Notes under the pieces: model-generated
What the model saw: the letters and a program-made list of their open reading frames with translations, nothing else
What the model was told of the DNA's origin: nothing
The model's database searches: none
Source: Burkholderia aenigmatica
GTDB taxonomy: Bacteria; Pseudomonadota; Gammaproteobacteria; Burkholderiales; Burkholderiaceae
Assembly: GCF_902499175.1 (NCBI RefSeq)
Contig: NZ_CABVQC010000038.1
Span: forward strand, 21,288-85,287
Direction: 5' to 3'
Length of the DNA stretch: 64,000 bases
In this document: piece after piece, positions 1 to 9,044 of the stretch
How the letters are laid out: each line of letters begins with the position of its first letter
Numbering within the stretch: position 1 is the first letter of the stretch
Program-made: the position numbers and the translations under genes

Positions 1-1045
1 CCGCTTGCGGCGGCGATGCAACCGAGGCGCGCTCGATAAGGGTCACGCCGGAGAACACGTGCGGCTCGGTCGGCGGCGGCGTGTCGCCATCCGCCCGCAT
101 CACGCGCCGCACCATTTCCTCCGCCATCTCGGTGACGGGCAACTGCACCGTGGTCAGCGCCGGATTCGATATCGCCGACAGGAAATGACCGTCCATCCCG
201 ACGACCGATACATCGTCCGGCACGCGCAGACCGCCGTCGCGCAACCCGGCCATCAGGCCAAGCGCGAACAGGTCGTTGACCGCGACGATGCCGGTCGGCC
301 GCGCCGGATCGGCGGCCAGCGCGACGCCCAGCGCGCGCCCCACGTCGACGATCACGGCGTCGCCGTACTCGTTCGCGGGACCGCCGTCGAGCACCCGCGC
401 GTGCGCCTCGACGCCCGCGTCGCGCGCCGTCGCGAGAAAGCCGCGGATCTTGTCGCTGCGGCTCACGGTCATGCCGGCGACCGTCGCGAACGCGAGCCGC
501 CGGTGTCCCGCGTCGACGAGGCAACGGGTCGCGAGCCGCGCGGCGGCCTCGTTGTCGGCCGTGACGTGATCGACCTTCGACAGCTCGCCGGGCGTCGCGC
601 GGCGGTCGTAGCTCACGACCGTCATCCCGCGCTCGGCCGCGCGCTCGAGGTGGCTTTCGTCGGCCAGCGACGAGATCACGATCACGCGCCGTACGCCATG
701 CGCGAACAGGTCGTCGAAGAACGACGCTTCCTTCTTCGCATCGCGATACGTATTGCCGATCAGCACGCGATGCCCGTACCGTTCCTGCGCGCAGGCCTCG
801 ACCTCGCGCGCGATGTAGCCGTACATCGGGTTCGCCATCGACGGCACCAGCAGCCCGACGAGCGGCGTCTGCCCCGTCTTGAGCTGGCGCGCCAGCGTGC
901 TGGGCCGGTACTGCAGCACTTCCATCGCGGCCTTCACGCGTTCGAGCGTTTCCTGCTTCATCTGGTCGGTACGGCCGTTGAGCACGTTCGAAACCGTGCT
1001 GACCGAAACAGCCGCATGACGGGCCACGTCCTGAATCGTACTCAT
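1..1045 (-). CDS. LacI-family transcriptional regulator (3' end outside window)
   Basis: The protein starts MSTIQDVARHAAVSVSTVSN, a textbook LacI helix-turn-helix (about residues 3-25) with the hinge helix near 45-60. A periplasmic-binding-like effector domain follows, with motifs such as NPMYG and VSVVGMDG. No stop is reached in about 348 codons, so only the last few residues should be missing; family length is 330-350. It lies 22 bp after the stop of the TRAP permease on the same strand and is probably the last gene of that operon. By family logic it would repress the operon until a sugar or sugar acid binds. The palindromes TGTATCGATACA before dctP and TATCGATA before the divergent dehydrogenase, both with a central CG, look like its operators. 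The ligand is unknown. Confidence 0.93.
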   Translation of the reverse strand, partial: MSTIQDVARHAAVSVSTVSNVLNGRTDQMKQETLERVKAAMEVLQYRPSTLARQLKTGQTPLVGLLVPSMANPMYGYIAREVEACAQERYGHRVLIGNTYRDAKKEASFFDDLFAHGVRRVIVISSLADESHLERAAERGMTVVSYDRRATPGELSKVDHVTADNEAAARLATRCLVDAGHRRLAFATVAGMTVSRSDKIRGFLATARDAGVEAHARVLDGGPANEYGDAVIVDVGRALGVALAADPARPTGIVAVNDLFALGLMAGLRDGGLRVPDDVSVVGMDGHFLSAISNPALTTVQLPVTEMAEEMVRRVMRADGDTPPPTEPHVFSGVTLIERASVASPPQA

Positions 1046-1067
1046 GTCGTCTTGCTATCAAAAACGG

Positions 1068-2957
1068 CTACAGGCCGAAATGGGCCGGCAGCCACAACGA
1101 AAACGCCGGCACCAGAATCAGCGCCACGAGGGCGGCAACCAGCACCAGCAGATATTTCACCATCGGCCGCGCAACGCGCCGGACGTCGGTGCCCGTGATC
1201 GCGCAGGTCGTGAACAGCCCGAGTCCGACCGGCGGTGCGAACAGGCCCAGCCCCATCGCCACCACCACGACCGTGCCGAAATGCAGCGGGTTGATACCGA
1301 GCTGCAGCGCGATCGGCGCAAGCAGCGGCCCGAAGATGATCAGCGCCGGCGCCCCCTCGAGCACCGCGCCGAACACGACCATGACCAGTGCCGCGAGCAG
1401 CAGGAACATCGTCGCGCCGTACTGATGGGCGAACGCGGTCATTGTGCCCGAGACCAGCGCCGGAATCTGCTCGATCGACAGCGCGAACGACACACTCGAC
1501 GCCGCGGCCACGATGAACAGGATACCGCCGGCCATCGACGCGGCACGCACGAACACGCGCCCGACCACACGCCAGGTCAGCTCGCGAAACGCGAGCCAGC
1601 CCGCCACCAGCGCATAGACCACCGCGAACGCGGACACCTCGGTCGACGTCGCGATCCCCGACGTCACGCCCTTGCCGATCATCGCGACCATCACCAGCGC
1701 GACCAGCGCGCCGCCCGCGAGCGGCAGCCACGCGCGGCGTTCCGTGAACACCGTCGAGACATCGATCCTGCGCCCGGTGATCACCGTGACCACCGCGAGC
1801 GATGCGGCCAGCACCGCGGCCGGCACGATGCCCGCGACGAACAACCCGGCGATCGAGATGTTCGCGACGAAGCCCATGATGATCATGTTCACGCAGGGCG
1901 GGATGGTCTCGGCCATCACCGCGCTGCACGCGAGCAGCGCGGCCGTTTCGTCGGGATCCTGGCGCGCGCGGCGCACGGCCGGCATCACGACGCCGCCGAC
2001 TGCGGCGATGTCGGCGAGCTTGGAGCCCGATACGCCGGAAAAGCACGCTGTCGCGAGAATCACGATCAGCCCGAGCCCACCGCGCACGCGCCCGAAGATC
2101 CGCAGCAGCAATTCGACGAGCCGCGCGGACATGCCGTTCGACTCCATCAGCAGCCCGGCCAGCACGAAGAACGGCACGGCGAGCAGCACGAAGTGATCGG
2201 CACCGGCCATGACCTGCTGCGAGTAGACGAGCAGCGGCAGTGTCGGGTCGGCCAGGAAATACAGCAGCGCCGAAAACGCGAGCACGAAACCGATCGGCAC
2301 GCCCAGCACGAGCCCGCCGACGAAACCGGCGACCAGCAGCATGCCTGGTGCGATCGCGTGCGCCGGCACCAGCGCATTCCATCCGTACAGCGCGGCCGCG
2401 AATCCCGCGCAGCACGCGAGCGTGCCGACCACGCGTCGGCGCGGCGCGTCGAGTGCGTTCGCGAGCGCGAACACGGTCATGAACAACGCGCCGAACATCA
2501 TCGGGTACACGTTGATCCAGCCCGGCAGGCCGCCCGGCGTCAACTGGTCGTACGAATCGGCCAGCAACTGGCACGACGACACCAGCAGGTTCAGCGAGAC
2601 GGCCGCGACGATCCAGTGGCCGATCTGCACGAGCGCGCCCTGCCAGCGCGCCGGGAACCAGCCGCGAAACAGGTCGATGCCGACGTGCTGGCTGCGCCCG
2701 AGCACCGTCGCCGCCCCGAAGAACACCAGCACGATCATCAGCGCGCTCGCGACCTCCTCGGTCCAGTCGAGCGGATCGTGCAGGAAATAGCGGCACACGA
2801 CCGAGACGAACACGACGAGCACATCGACGGCCAGCACCGCCGCGGACACGTATTCGATCGCGCGCAGCATCGCGTCCAGCACGCGTGCGACACGGCGTGC
2901 CGGAAGGCCGGCGCCAGGCGCCGCCGCGGCGCCCGAAACGGAACAGGTCTCCATCAT
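1068..2957 (-). CDS. TRAP transporter fused membrane subunit (DctQ-DctM)
   Basis: This 629-residue inner-membrane protein joins the two TRAP permease subunits. Residues about 30-185 form a four-helix DctQ part, with the motif DPLDWTEEVASALMI. Residues about 205-629 form the large DctM permease, with segments such as GVPIGFVLAFSALLYF, ACFSGVSGSKLADIAAVGG and GLFAPPVGLGLF. DctM alone is usually about 425 residues and DctQ about 160-200, so the length fits a natural fusion, which is common in TRAP systems. The ATG follows the dctP stop directly (TGAATG), so translation is probably coupled. It would import the acid delivered by the upstream binding protein, driven by an ion gradient. The substrate cannot be read from the sequence; the neighbouring 2-hydroxyacid dehydrogenase hints at a hydroxy or sugar acid. 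Confidence 0.93.
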   Translation of the reverse strand: MMETCSVSGAAAAPGAGLPARRVARVLDAMLRAIEYVSAAVLAVDVLVVFVSVVCRYFLHDPLDWTEEVASALMIVLVFFGAATVLGRSQHVGIDLFRGWFPARWQGALVQIGHWIVAAVSLNLLVSSCQLLADSYDQLTPGGLPGWINVYPMMFGALFMTVFALANALDAPRRRVVGTLACCAGFAAALYGWNALVPAHAIAPGMLLVAGFVGGLVLGVPIGFVLAFSALLYFLADPTLPLLVYSQQVMAGADHFVLLAVPFFVLAGLLMESNGMSARLVELLLRIFGRVRGGLGLIVILATACFSGVSGSKLADIAAVGGVVMPAVRRARQDPDETAALLACSAVMAETIPPCVNMIIMGFVANISIAGLFVAGIVPAAVLAASLAVVTVITGRRIDVSTVFTERRAWLPLAGGALVALVMVAMIGKGVTSGIATSTEVSAFAVVYALVAGWLAFRELTWRVVGRVFVRAASMAGGILFIVAAASSVSFALSIEQIPALVSGTMTAFAHQYGATMFLLLAALVMVVFGAVLEGAPALIIFGPLLAPIALQLGINPLHFGTVVVVAMGLGLFAPPVGLGLFTTCAITGTDVRRVARPMVKYLLVLVAALVALILVPAFSLWLPAHFGL

Positions 2958-3986
2958 TCAGCTCCGCGCGGCGGCAATCGCCGGAAACAGCGGCGCGGTC
3001 GCCGGATACTGCCGGGCGAATGCCGTATAGAGCCGGTCGTGCATCGTCTGCCGCACCGCATCGCGTTCGGCCGCCGCCATCGGATGGAAGCTCATGCCGC
3101 GCTGCTTCAGCGCCTGCTCGGCCTGATCGGCCTTCTGCGCGGCAATCGCGCGCTGCTGTGCGGTGGCGTCGGCCACCGCGCGATCGAACGCGGGGCGCAG
3201 GTTCGCCGGAATCCGGTCGAGCGCGCGCCGCCCCATCACGACGGTCATCGCGGCAAACACGTGATGCGATTGCCAGCACGACTTCACCACTTCGTCGAAC
3301 TTGCTCGCAAGCACCGTGGCCGGATCGTGCTCGAGCCCGTCGACGACGCCCGTCTGCACGGCCATGTACAGCTCGCCGAACGGAATCGGCGTCGGCACCG
3401 CCCCCATCGCCTTGAAGGTGTCCATGAACGCCGGCGTCGGCAGCACGCGCAGCTTCGTGCCCTTCAGCCCCTGCAGCGCAAGCACGGGTTGCTTCGTGAA
3501 TACGCAGCGCCCGCCGAAATGCGAGCCCCAGGTCAGCACCGAGCTGCCCGCACGCTTTTGCAGCAGCGTGTTCAGGCTTGCACCGACCGAGCCGTCAAGC
3601 ACCTTCGCGACATGCGCATAGCTGTCGAACAGATAGCCGAGATCGAGCATCCCGAGTTCCGGCGCCACCGTCGCCCAGATCGACGAGCCCGCGATCATCA
3701 TGTCGATCGCCCCGATCTTGACCTGCTGCGCGACGTCGCTCTCCTTGCCGAGCTGGCTGTTCGGAAAGTAGTCGACGCGGATCGCGTCGCCGACGCTCGC
3801 CTTCAGGTTCGCCGCCAGACGCTCGTACCACACGTAGTGCGCGGCGTTCTGGTCAGCCGGCATCGACGACGAGCAGCGCAGCGTCACCGCAGGCTGCGCG
3901 CGGGCCACGCCGGGCAAGCCGCCTGCAGCCGCGAGCGTGGCGACGGACGCCGTCTGCAGAAAGCGCCGCCGGGTCAGGGTATTCAT
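2958..3986 (-). CDS. TRAP transporter substrate-binding protein, DctP family
   Basis: A 342-residue periplasmic binding protein. The N-terminus MNTLTRRRFLQTASVATLAA is a twin-arginine signal (RRRFLQ) ending near ARAQ. This is unusual but known for TRAP binding proteins and implies export in folded form. The body carries DctP signatures: LKGLKLRVLPTPAFMDTFKA-like text around residues 170-190, the conserved arginine region, and PTPIPFGELYMAVQTGVVDG. The ATG at 3986 has a strong ribosome-binding site (AAAGGAGA) 6-8 nt upstream. It is the first gene of the dctP-dctQM-lacI operon, and its promoter region contains the tandem LacI-type palindrome at 4022-4050. Confidence 0.94.
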   Translation of the reverse strand: MNTLTRRRFLQTASVATLAAAGGLPGVARAQPAVTLRCSSSMPADQNAAHYVWYERLAANLKASVGDAIRVDYFPNSQLGKESDVAQQVKIGAIDMMIAGSSIWATVAPELGMLDLGYLFDSYAHVAKVLDGSVGASLNTLLQKRAGSSVLTWGSHFGGRCVFTKQPVLALQGLKGTKLRVLPTPAFMDTFKAMGAVPTPIPFGELYMAVQTGVVDGLEHDPATVLASKFDEVVKSCWQSHHVFAAMTVVMGRRALDRIPANLRPAFDRAVADATAQQRAIAAQKADQAEQALKQRGMSFHPMAAAERDAVRQTMHDRLYTAFARQYPATAPLFPAIAAARS

Positions 3987-4021
3987 GGGCCGTCTCCTTT
4001 GCTTGTGCGCATCTCAGCGCG

Positions 4022-4050
4022 ACTGTATCGATTTAGTGTATCGATACAGT
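4022..4050. promoter_or_regulatory. Candidate LacI-type operator before dctP
   Basis: A perfect 11-bp inverted repeat, ACTGTATCGAT (4022-4032) and ATCGATACAGT (4040-4050), is separated by TTAGTGT. The right half also contains a 12-bp perfect palindrome, TGTATCGATACA (4037-4048), with the central CG typical of LacI-family operators. A degenerate copy (TGTATCGATTTA) sits 12 bp to its left. It lies 36 bp upstream of the dctP start, where a repressor would block the promoter. The gene for a LacI regulator is the last of the same operon. Binding by that regulator is inferred. Confidence 0.7.
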
Positions 4051-4266
4051 AATACGACGACCGATGAATCCGGAATGAGGGTTTCCCCGCGTCGAGCAAC
4101 AGGAGATACGGTGGAAATCGCCTTAACCCGCATCAGGAAAGGCGCAACGAGGAGGTTGAAGCGTCCGCGAATGAGGTATCCCGCTGTCGACGGGCCACCC
4201 CGCCAATCGTCAGACAACCGACTTATCGACGCGAGGCGGGTGCTCGCCGCGCCCCGCCGCCGGCAT

Positions 4267-5175
4267 TCACGCGCGTCCGTCGTCCGCGCTTCCCGGCAGG
4301 AATTGCTCGACCATCGCGTTAAACACCGGCAGCGCCGGGTTGTCGTTGTCCGCGCGCCATGCGAGATACAGCTCGGCCGCCACGTCGGCGCCCGCCAGCG
4401 GCCGGAACACCACGCCGTCGACATGCAGCTCGCGTGCCGACGCCGGCACGAGTGCGGCACCGAGCCCCGCGCGCACGAGGCCGAGGATCGTGTGCGTCTG
4501 CCCCACGTAGTGCAGGTAGTTCGGCAGCCGCCCCGCGTTCGCGAACAGGCCCGAGATCAGGTCGTGGAAGTATTTCCCCTCGTTCGGCGAATACGCGATG
4601 AACGGCTGCCGGTCGAGCTCGTCGGGGCCGATGCGCTCGCACGCGGCGAGCGGCGCGCCCTCCGCGACCGCGACCAGCATCGGCTCGCGCTGCACGAGCC
4701 GGTATTCGAGCGGCTGGCGTGCGGCCCGCTGGCGCACGAAGCCCGCGTCGAGCATCCGCGACGCAAGCGCATCGATCTGCACGGTCGACACCATCTCGCG
4801 CAATTCGATGTCGACGTCCGGCAGCGCGTGGGCGGCGTGCGCCAACAGCATCGGGATCATCCGGTACGCGCTGACCGCCGTGAAGCCGAGCGTGATGCGG
4901 CCGGCCCCGCCATGCGCGACGCGCTGCGCGGCCTGCTCGGCCCGCGCGGAGAATTCGAGGATATGCCGCGCGTCGCGCAGGAACCGCTCGCCGGCCGCGG
5001 TCAGCCTGACCTGCCGGCTGCTGCGTTCGAGCAGCGCGATGCCGAGCGCATGCTCGAGCAGCTGGATCTGCCGGCTGAGCGGCGGCTGCGTCATGAAGAG
5101 CCGTCGGGCCGCGCGACCGAAATGCAGTTCCTCGGCCACCGCGACGAAGCAGCGAAGCTGGTGCAGTTCAATCAT
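4267..5175 (-). CDS. LysR-family transcriptional regulator
   Basis: A 302-residue LysR protein. The winged helix-turn-helix occupies residues 1-60 (MIELHQLRCFVAVAEELHFG, then RRLFMTQPPLSRQIQLLE), followed by the substrate-binding domain at about 90-290. The N-terminal text is closest to the CatR/BenM-like subgroup. It is divergent from the 2-hydroxyacid dehydrogenase gene, with about 110 bp between the starts, and is the usual candidate to control that gene. It lies between the TRAP operon and the dehydrogenase/MFS pair, so the cluster appears to have two regulators (LacI and LysR). The inducer is unknown. Confidence 0.92.
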   Translation of the reverse strand: MIELHQLRCFVAVAEELHFGRAARRLFMTQPPLSRQIQLLEHALGIALLERSSRQVRLTAAGERFLRDARHILEFSARAEQAAQRVAHGGAGRITLGFTAVSAYRMIPMLLAHAAHALPDVDIELREMVSTVQIDALASRMLDAGFVRQRAARQPLEYRLVQREPMLVAVAEGAPLAACERIGPDELDRQPFIAYSPNEGKYFHDLISGLFANAGRLPNYLHYVGQTHTILGLVRAGLGAALVPASARELHVDGVVFRPLAGADVAAELYLAWRADNDNPALPVFNAMVEQFLPGSADDGRA

Positions 5176-5187
5176 CCAATTCCTGAA

Positions 5188-5226
5188 TCAATCGATAGCC
5201 TTTTGATGTTAGACCGATATCGATAC
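5188..5226. promoter_or_regulatory. Second LacI-type operator candidate before the dehydrogenase gene
   Basis: TATCGATA at 5218-5225, within GATATCGATAC (5216-5226), shares the palindromic core of the dctP operator (TGTATCGATACA). A further AATCGATA copy lies near 5190-5197. The site is about 60-70 bp upstream of the start at 5289. The shared core suggests the LacI regulator controls both arms of the cluster. The match is short and could be partly chance, although ATCGAT boxes are clustered in just these two promoter regions. Confidence 0.5.
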
Positions 5227-5288
5227 GATTTCTATACTCGGTTGCACCTGATGCGCGGCCCGCGCCGCGCACGACGACCGGGACCTTC

Positions 5289-6227
5289 ATGACCATCGAC
5301 ATCCTGCTCACCCAGCCGCTCCCCGACGCGATCGACGCCGAACTGTCCACCCGTTACGCGGTGCACCGACTGTATGCGGCCGGGCAACCGGACGCGCTGC
5401 TCGATCGCGTCGCCACGCGCATTCGCGGGGTCGTGACCGGCGGCGCCAACGGCCTGTCCGCCGCGCTGATGGACCGGCTGCCCGCGCTCGAGATCGTCGC
5501 GATCAGCGGCATCGGCACCGATGCCGTCGATCTCGACCGTGCCAGGGCGCGCGGCATCCACGTGACGACGACGCCCGACGTGCTGACCGACGACGTCGCC
5601 GACATGGCGATGGGGCTGATCCTGATGACGCTGCGCGACCTCGGCGCCGGCGAGCGGATCGTGCGCGCCGGCCGCTGGGGCAAGACGGCCCAGCCCCTCG
5701 CGACCCAGGTGACCGGCAAGCGGCTCGGCATCGTCGGGCTCGGCCGCGTCGGGCGCGCGATCGCACAGCGCGCGCAGGCGTTCCGGATGCCCGTCAGCTA
5801 CTTCGGCCCGCGCGAGCATCGCGACAGCGGCTATCGCTTCGTGCCCGACCTCGCCGCGCTCGCGCGCGACAGCGACCTACTCGTGATCGCCGCATCGGCC
5901 GATCACGGCAACGTGCTCGTGACGGCCGACGTGCTCTCCGCGCTCGGCCCCCAAGGATTCCTGATCAATGTCGCACGCGGCAAGCTGGTCGACGAAGCCG
6001 CGCTGATTCGCGCGCTCGCCGACGGCACGATCGCCGGCGCCGGTCTCGACGTATTCGAGAACGAGCCGCACGTGCCGGCCGCGCTGCTCGAACTCGACCG
6101 CGTCGTCGTGCAGCCGCACCGCGCGAGCGCGACCCGCGAAACGCGCGAAGCGATGGGCCGGATCGTGCTCGCCAATCTTGCCGCATGTTTTGCAGGTCAG
6201 CGCCCGCCGACCAGCGTCACGAGCTGA
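5289..6227 (+). CDS. D-isomer-specific 2-hydroxyacid dehydrogenase (GhrB/hydroxypyruvate-reductase type)
   Basis: A 312-residue NAD(P)-dependent dehydrogenase that reduces 2-oxo acids or oxidises D-2-hydroxy acids in the cytoplasm. The Rossmann motif GIVGLGRVGRA lies near residue 147. The catalytic triad is intact: Arg230 in NVARGKLVDE, Glu259 in FENEP and His277 in QPHRAS. Length is normal for the family. The ATG follows a short leader containing the LacI-like site. The MFS gene starts 71 bp downstream on the same strand and is probably co-transcribed. Glyoxylate, hydroxypyruvate or 2-ketogluconate are typical substrates of the family; which one applies here is not visible. Confidence 0.9.
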   Translation: MTIDILLTQPLPDAIDAELSTRYAVHRLYAAGQPDALLDRVATRIRGVVTGGANGLSAALMDRLPALEIVAISGIGTDAVDLDRARARGIHVTTTPDVLTDDVADMAMGLILMTLRDLGAGERIVRAGRWGKTAQPLATQVTGKRLGIVGLGRVGRAIAQRAQAFRMPVSYFGPREHRDSGYRFVPDLAALARDSDLLVIAASADHGNVLVTADVLSALGPQGFLINVARGKLVDEAALIRALADGTIAGAGLDVFENEPHVPAALLELDRVVVQPHRASATRETREAMGRIVLANLAACFAGQRPPTSVTS

Positions 6228-6298
6228 TCCGCACGCCGCACGGCGGCCACCCGTTACAACACCGGATGCCTCCGCACGACGGAGGCCAGGAGACACGC

Positions 6299-7663
6299 AT
6301 GCCCAATCGATCCAGCGGCGCTGCTCTCGCCGCATCACCCGCCGCCTCACGCACGATCGGCCGCGTCCGCTATACGGTCCTCGCGCTGATTTTCGCGGTC
6401 ACGGTCATCAACTATGCGGATCGCGCGACGATGTCGATCGCCGGCACCGGCGTCGCGCACGACCTCGGGCTGACGCCCGTGCAGCTCGGCATCGTCTTTT
6501 CCGCATTCGCGTGGGCCTATGCGATCGGCCAGATCCCGGGCGGCTGGCTGCTCGACCGCTTCGGCGCACGGCGTGTGTACGGCCTGAGCCTGCTGCTGTG
6601 GTCCGTCTTCACGATGCTGCAGGGGACGGTCGGCTGGCTCGCCGTGCAGGGGGCGGCCGCCACGCTCGCGCTGTTCGTGATGCGCTTCATGCTCGGCCTC
6701 GTCGAATCGCCGGCGTTCCCGGCCAACTCGAGAATCGTCGCGTGCTGGTTCCCGACCGCCGAACGCGGCACCGCGTCGGCCCTGTTCAATTCCGCGCAGT
6801 ACATGGCCGTCGTGCTGTTCACGCCCGCGATGGCCTGGCTCACGCATGCGCTCGGCTGGGAACACGTGTTCCTGTGGATGGGGATGCTCGGCATCGCGCT
6901 CGCGGCGCTGTGGTTCGCGTGGTATCGCGAGCCGCACGGCCACCCGCGTGTGAGCGACGCGGAGCGCGACTACCTGCGCGCGCACGGCGCACTCGTCGAT
7001 CTCGAAGCGAACCGGGTGCGCCATCGGCCGCGCGTGTCGTGGCACGACGTGTCGCAACTGTTTCGCCATCGGAACCTGTGGGCGATCTACATCGGCCAGT
7101 ACTGCATCACGGCACTCACCTACTTCTTCATCACGTGGTTTCCGATCTACCTGATCAAGGGGCGCGGGATGACGATCATGGAAGCCGGCTGGGTCGCCGC
7201 GCTGCCGGCGCTCTGCGGCTTCACGGGTGGCGTGCTCGGCGGCGTGCTGTCGGACTGGCTGATCCGGCGCGGCATGCATCCGTCGAAGGCGCGCAAGACG
7301 CCGTTCGTCGTGGGGATGGCGATGGCGACGCTGCTCGTGCTCGCGAACGGCGCGTCGTCGAACGCGATCGTGATCGCACTGATGACGGTCGCGTTCTTCG
7401 GCAAGGGGCTCGCGGCAGTCGGCTGGGCCGTGCTCGCAGACACCGCGCCGGAGGGTATGGTCGGCCTGAGCGGCGGTGTGTTCAACGGCCTCGGCAACAT
7501 CGCCGGGATCGTTACGCCGCTCGTGATCGGCTACTTCGTCGCCAGCACGGGCTCGTTTGCCGGCGCATTATGGTTCGTCGCCGCGCACGGGTTGCTCGGC
7601 ATCGCCGCCTACGCGTGGCTCGCGGGACGCTTCGAGCGGATCCGCATCGCGCCGCGCGCCTGA
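6299..7663 (+). CDS. MFS transporter, anion:cation symporter (glucarate/galactarate-like) family
   Basis: A 454-residue carrier with about 12 membrane helices. The text VINYADRATMSIAGTGVAHDLGL at the first helix, GQIPGGWLLDRFGARRVYG after helix 2, and GLVESPAFPANSRIVACWFP are typical of the ACS family that takes up hexarates and similar acids. The reading frame stays open upstream to 6185, but the ATG at 6299 is preceded by CCAGGAGACACGC and gives the normal family length, so it was chosen. It lies 71 bp after the hydroxyacid dehydrogenase. A second uptake route for the same acid as the TRAP system is a reasonable inference. Confidence 0.9.
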   Translation: MPNRSSGAALAASPAASRTIGRVRYTVLALIFAVTVINYADRATMSIAGTGVAHDLGLTPVQLGIVFSAFAWAYAIGQIPGGWLLDRFGARRVYGLSLLLWSVFTMLQGTVGWLAVQGAAATLALFVMRFMLGLVESPAFPANSRIVACWFPTAERGTASALFNSAQYMAVVLFTPAMAWLTHALGWEHVFLWMGMLGIALAALWFAWYREPHGHPRVSDAERDYLRAHGALVDLEANRVRHRPRVSWHDVSQLFRHRNLWAIYIGQYCITALTYFFITWFPIYLIKGRGMTIMEAGWVAALPALCGFTGGVLGGVLSDWLIRRGMHPSKARKTPFVVGMAMATLLVLANGASSNAIVIALMTVAFFGKGLAAVGWAVLADTAPEGMVGLSGGVFNGLGNIAGIVTPLVIGYFVASTGSFAGALWFVAAHGLLGIAAYAWLAGRFERIRIAPRA

Positions 7664-7712
7664 ACGGCGCCACGGCCCGTGCGGTTCGCGCGGCGCGCGC
7701 CCGCGCGGATCG

Positions 7713-8681
7713 TCAGGCGCGCTTGCGGCCGCCCGGCGTCTGTTCGGTCGTCAGCCGGTCGAGTTCGCGCAGGTCGTTCTCCAGCGCGGGCGTGAGCGTC
7801 GTGCGCAGGTGATCGAGGAACGTGCGGATCTTCGCGTCGAGATAGCGGCGCGTCGCGTAGACGGCGTACACGCTCACCGTCTGCAGCCGATACTCGGGCA
7901 GCACGCGGATCAGCCGCCCTTCGCGGATGTCGTCGAGCACCGTATACAGCGCGACGCACGCGATCCCGCGCCCGGCGCGCACCGCGACGCACAGCGCGTC
8001 CGGCACGTTGACCTGGAACGGCGCGGGCTGCAGCTCGTAGACGGCTTCCTCGCCATCGCTGCGCTCGAGCCGCCATTCGCTGGCCGGCGAGGCGGGCGTA
8101 TCGAGGCGCAGGCACACGTGGTTCGGCAATTCGTCGGGCGACTGCGGCGTGCCGTGGCGCGCCAGATATTCGCGCGACGCGACGAGCACGCTGCAGCTCG
8201 TGCCGCAGGTCTGCGCGACATAGCCCGAATCGGGCAGCTGCGACGCCGTCACGATCGACACGTCGTAGCCCTCCTCGACGAGATTCGGCATCCGCTGGGC
8301 GAGCGTCAGCTCGACCGACACGTCGGGGTTGTCCTCCTGGTAGCGAACGATCGATGACACGACATGACTCTGCCCGAGCCCCGTCATCGCATGGATGCGC
8401 ATCTTGCCGCTCGGCCGCAGCAGGGCGTTGCGCGCCTCCGCGTTCGCGTAGTCGATTTCCGCGAGGATCGATTTCGAGCGCTCGAAGTAGCGTTCGCCGC
8501 TTTCGGTAAGGCCGAGGTGGCGCGTCGTGCGATGCAGCAGCCGCGTCTGTACGTGCGCTTCGAGGTTCGATACCGCGCGCGACACCTGCGCGGTGGTCGC
8601 GTCGATTTCCTTTGCGACCGCAGTAAAACTGCCGGCTTCGACAACGCGCACGAACAGGCGCATGTTTTCGAGCATGTCCAT
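7713..8681 (-). CDS. LysR-family transcriptional regulator
   Basis: A 322-residue LysR protein. The helix-turn-helix is at residues 4-64 (MRLFVRVVEAGSFTAVAKEI, then VSRAVSNLEAHVQTRLLHRT), and the effector domain follows from about 90. The RTTRHLGLTESGERYFERSK signature and the SEWRLERSDGEE-like centre place it in the CrgA/DmlR-like subgroup. It is convergent with the MFS gene and divergent from the HPP-domain gene, 363 bp apart. No obvious target enzyme adjoins it. A start two codons later (ATG at 8675) is equally possible. Confidence 0.92.
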   Translation of the reverse strand: MDMLENMRLFVRVVEAGSFTAVAKEIDATTAQVSRAVSNLEAHVQTRLLHRTTRHLGLTESGERYFERSKSILAEIDYANAEARNALLRPSGKMRIHAMTGLGQSHVVSSIVRYQEDNPDVSVELTLAQRMPNLVEEGYDVSIVTASQLPDSGYVAQTCGTSCSVLVASREYLARHGTPQSPDELPNHVCLRLDTPASPASEWRLERSDGEEAVYELQPAPFQVNVPDALCVAVRAGRGIACVALYTVLDDIREGRLIRVLPEYRLQTVSVYAVYATRRYLDAKIRTFLDHLRTTLTPALENDLRELDRLTTEQTPGGRKRA

Positions 8682-9044
8682 TGAATTGGCTTGGGGAGAG
8701 TCAGTGGGGAGGCGTCGGCAGCGCTCGCGTCAGGTGGAAAACGGAACGCAGCCGCGAACCACGTCAATTCGATCACCGTGCCGGGGGAAAGGCGGGGGAG
8801 CGGGCATCGCGTACGTGGTTCTGGCATGACGGGGGATTCAGTGGCCCGAATTGTACGCCGCTGCAGACAAATTTGTGCGTTTGTCCGGCCTGCAAACTTT
8901 CATCGGATGAAAGCTTTTTGCAAGACACGTCCGTCGCGCGTATGCAACGGCTTGATGCGGTGCGACAATTTGTATCACAACGCGATATAATTCGCCGCTT
9001 GTCGCCGCGCGCATCCGCGCTGTCATCTTTACCGCTTACCGTCC
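8682..9044 (+). promoter_or_regulatory. Divergent intergenic region with promoter for the HPP gene
   Basis: A 363-bp region without a gene. It has a good -10 box, TATAAT (8986-8991), with a -35-like GCGACA (8962-8967) 18 bp upstream, pointing to the HPP gene with a leader of roughly 45 nt. Further upstream are two palindromes: ACAAATTTGT (8867-8876) and CTTTCATC-G-GATGAAAG (8897-8913). Either could bind the divergent LysR protein or another regulator. The base composition is visibly more A+T-rich than the flanking genes, as expected for a regulatory region. Confidence 0.6.

Noticed and set aside
1044..4052. A 1002-codon plus-strand frame across the TRAP genes.
   Set aside because: His/Arg/Gln-rich shadow of three clear minus-strand genes.
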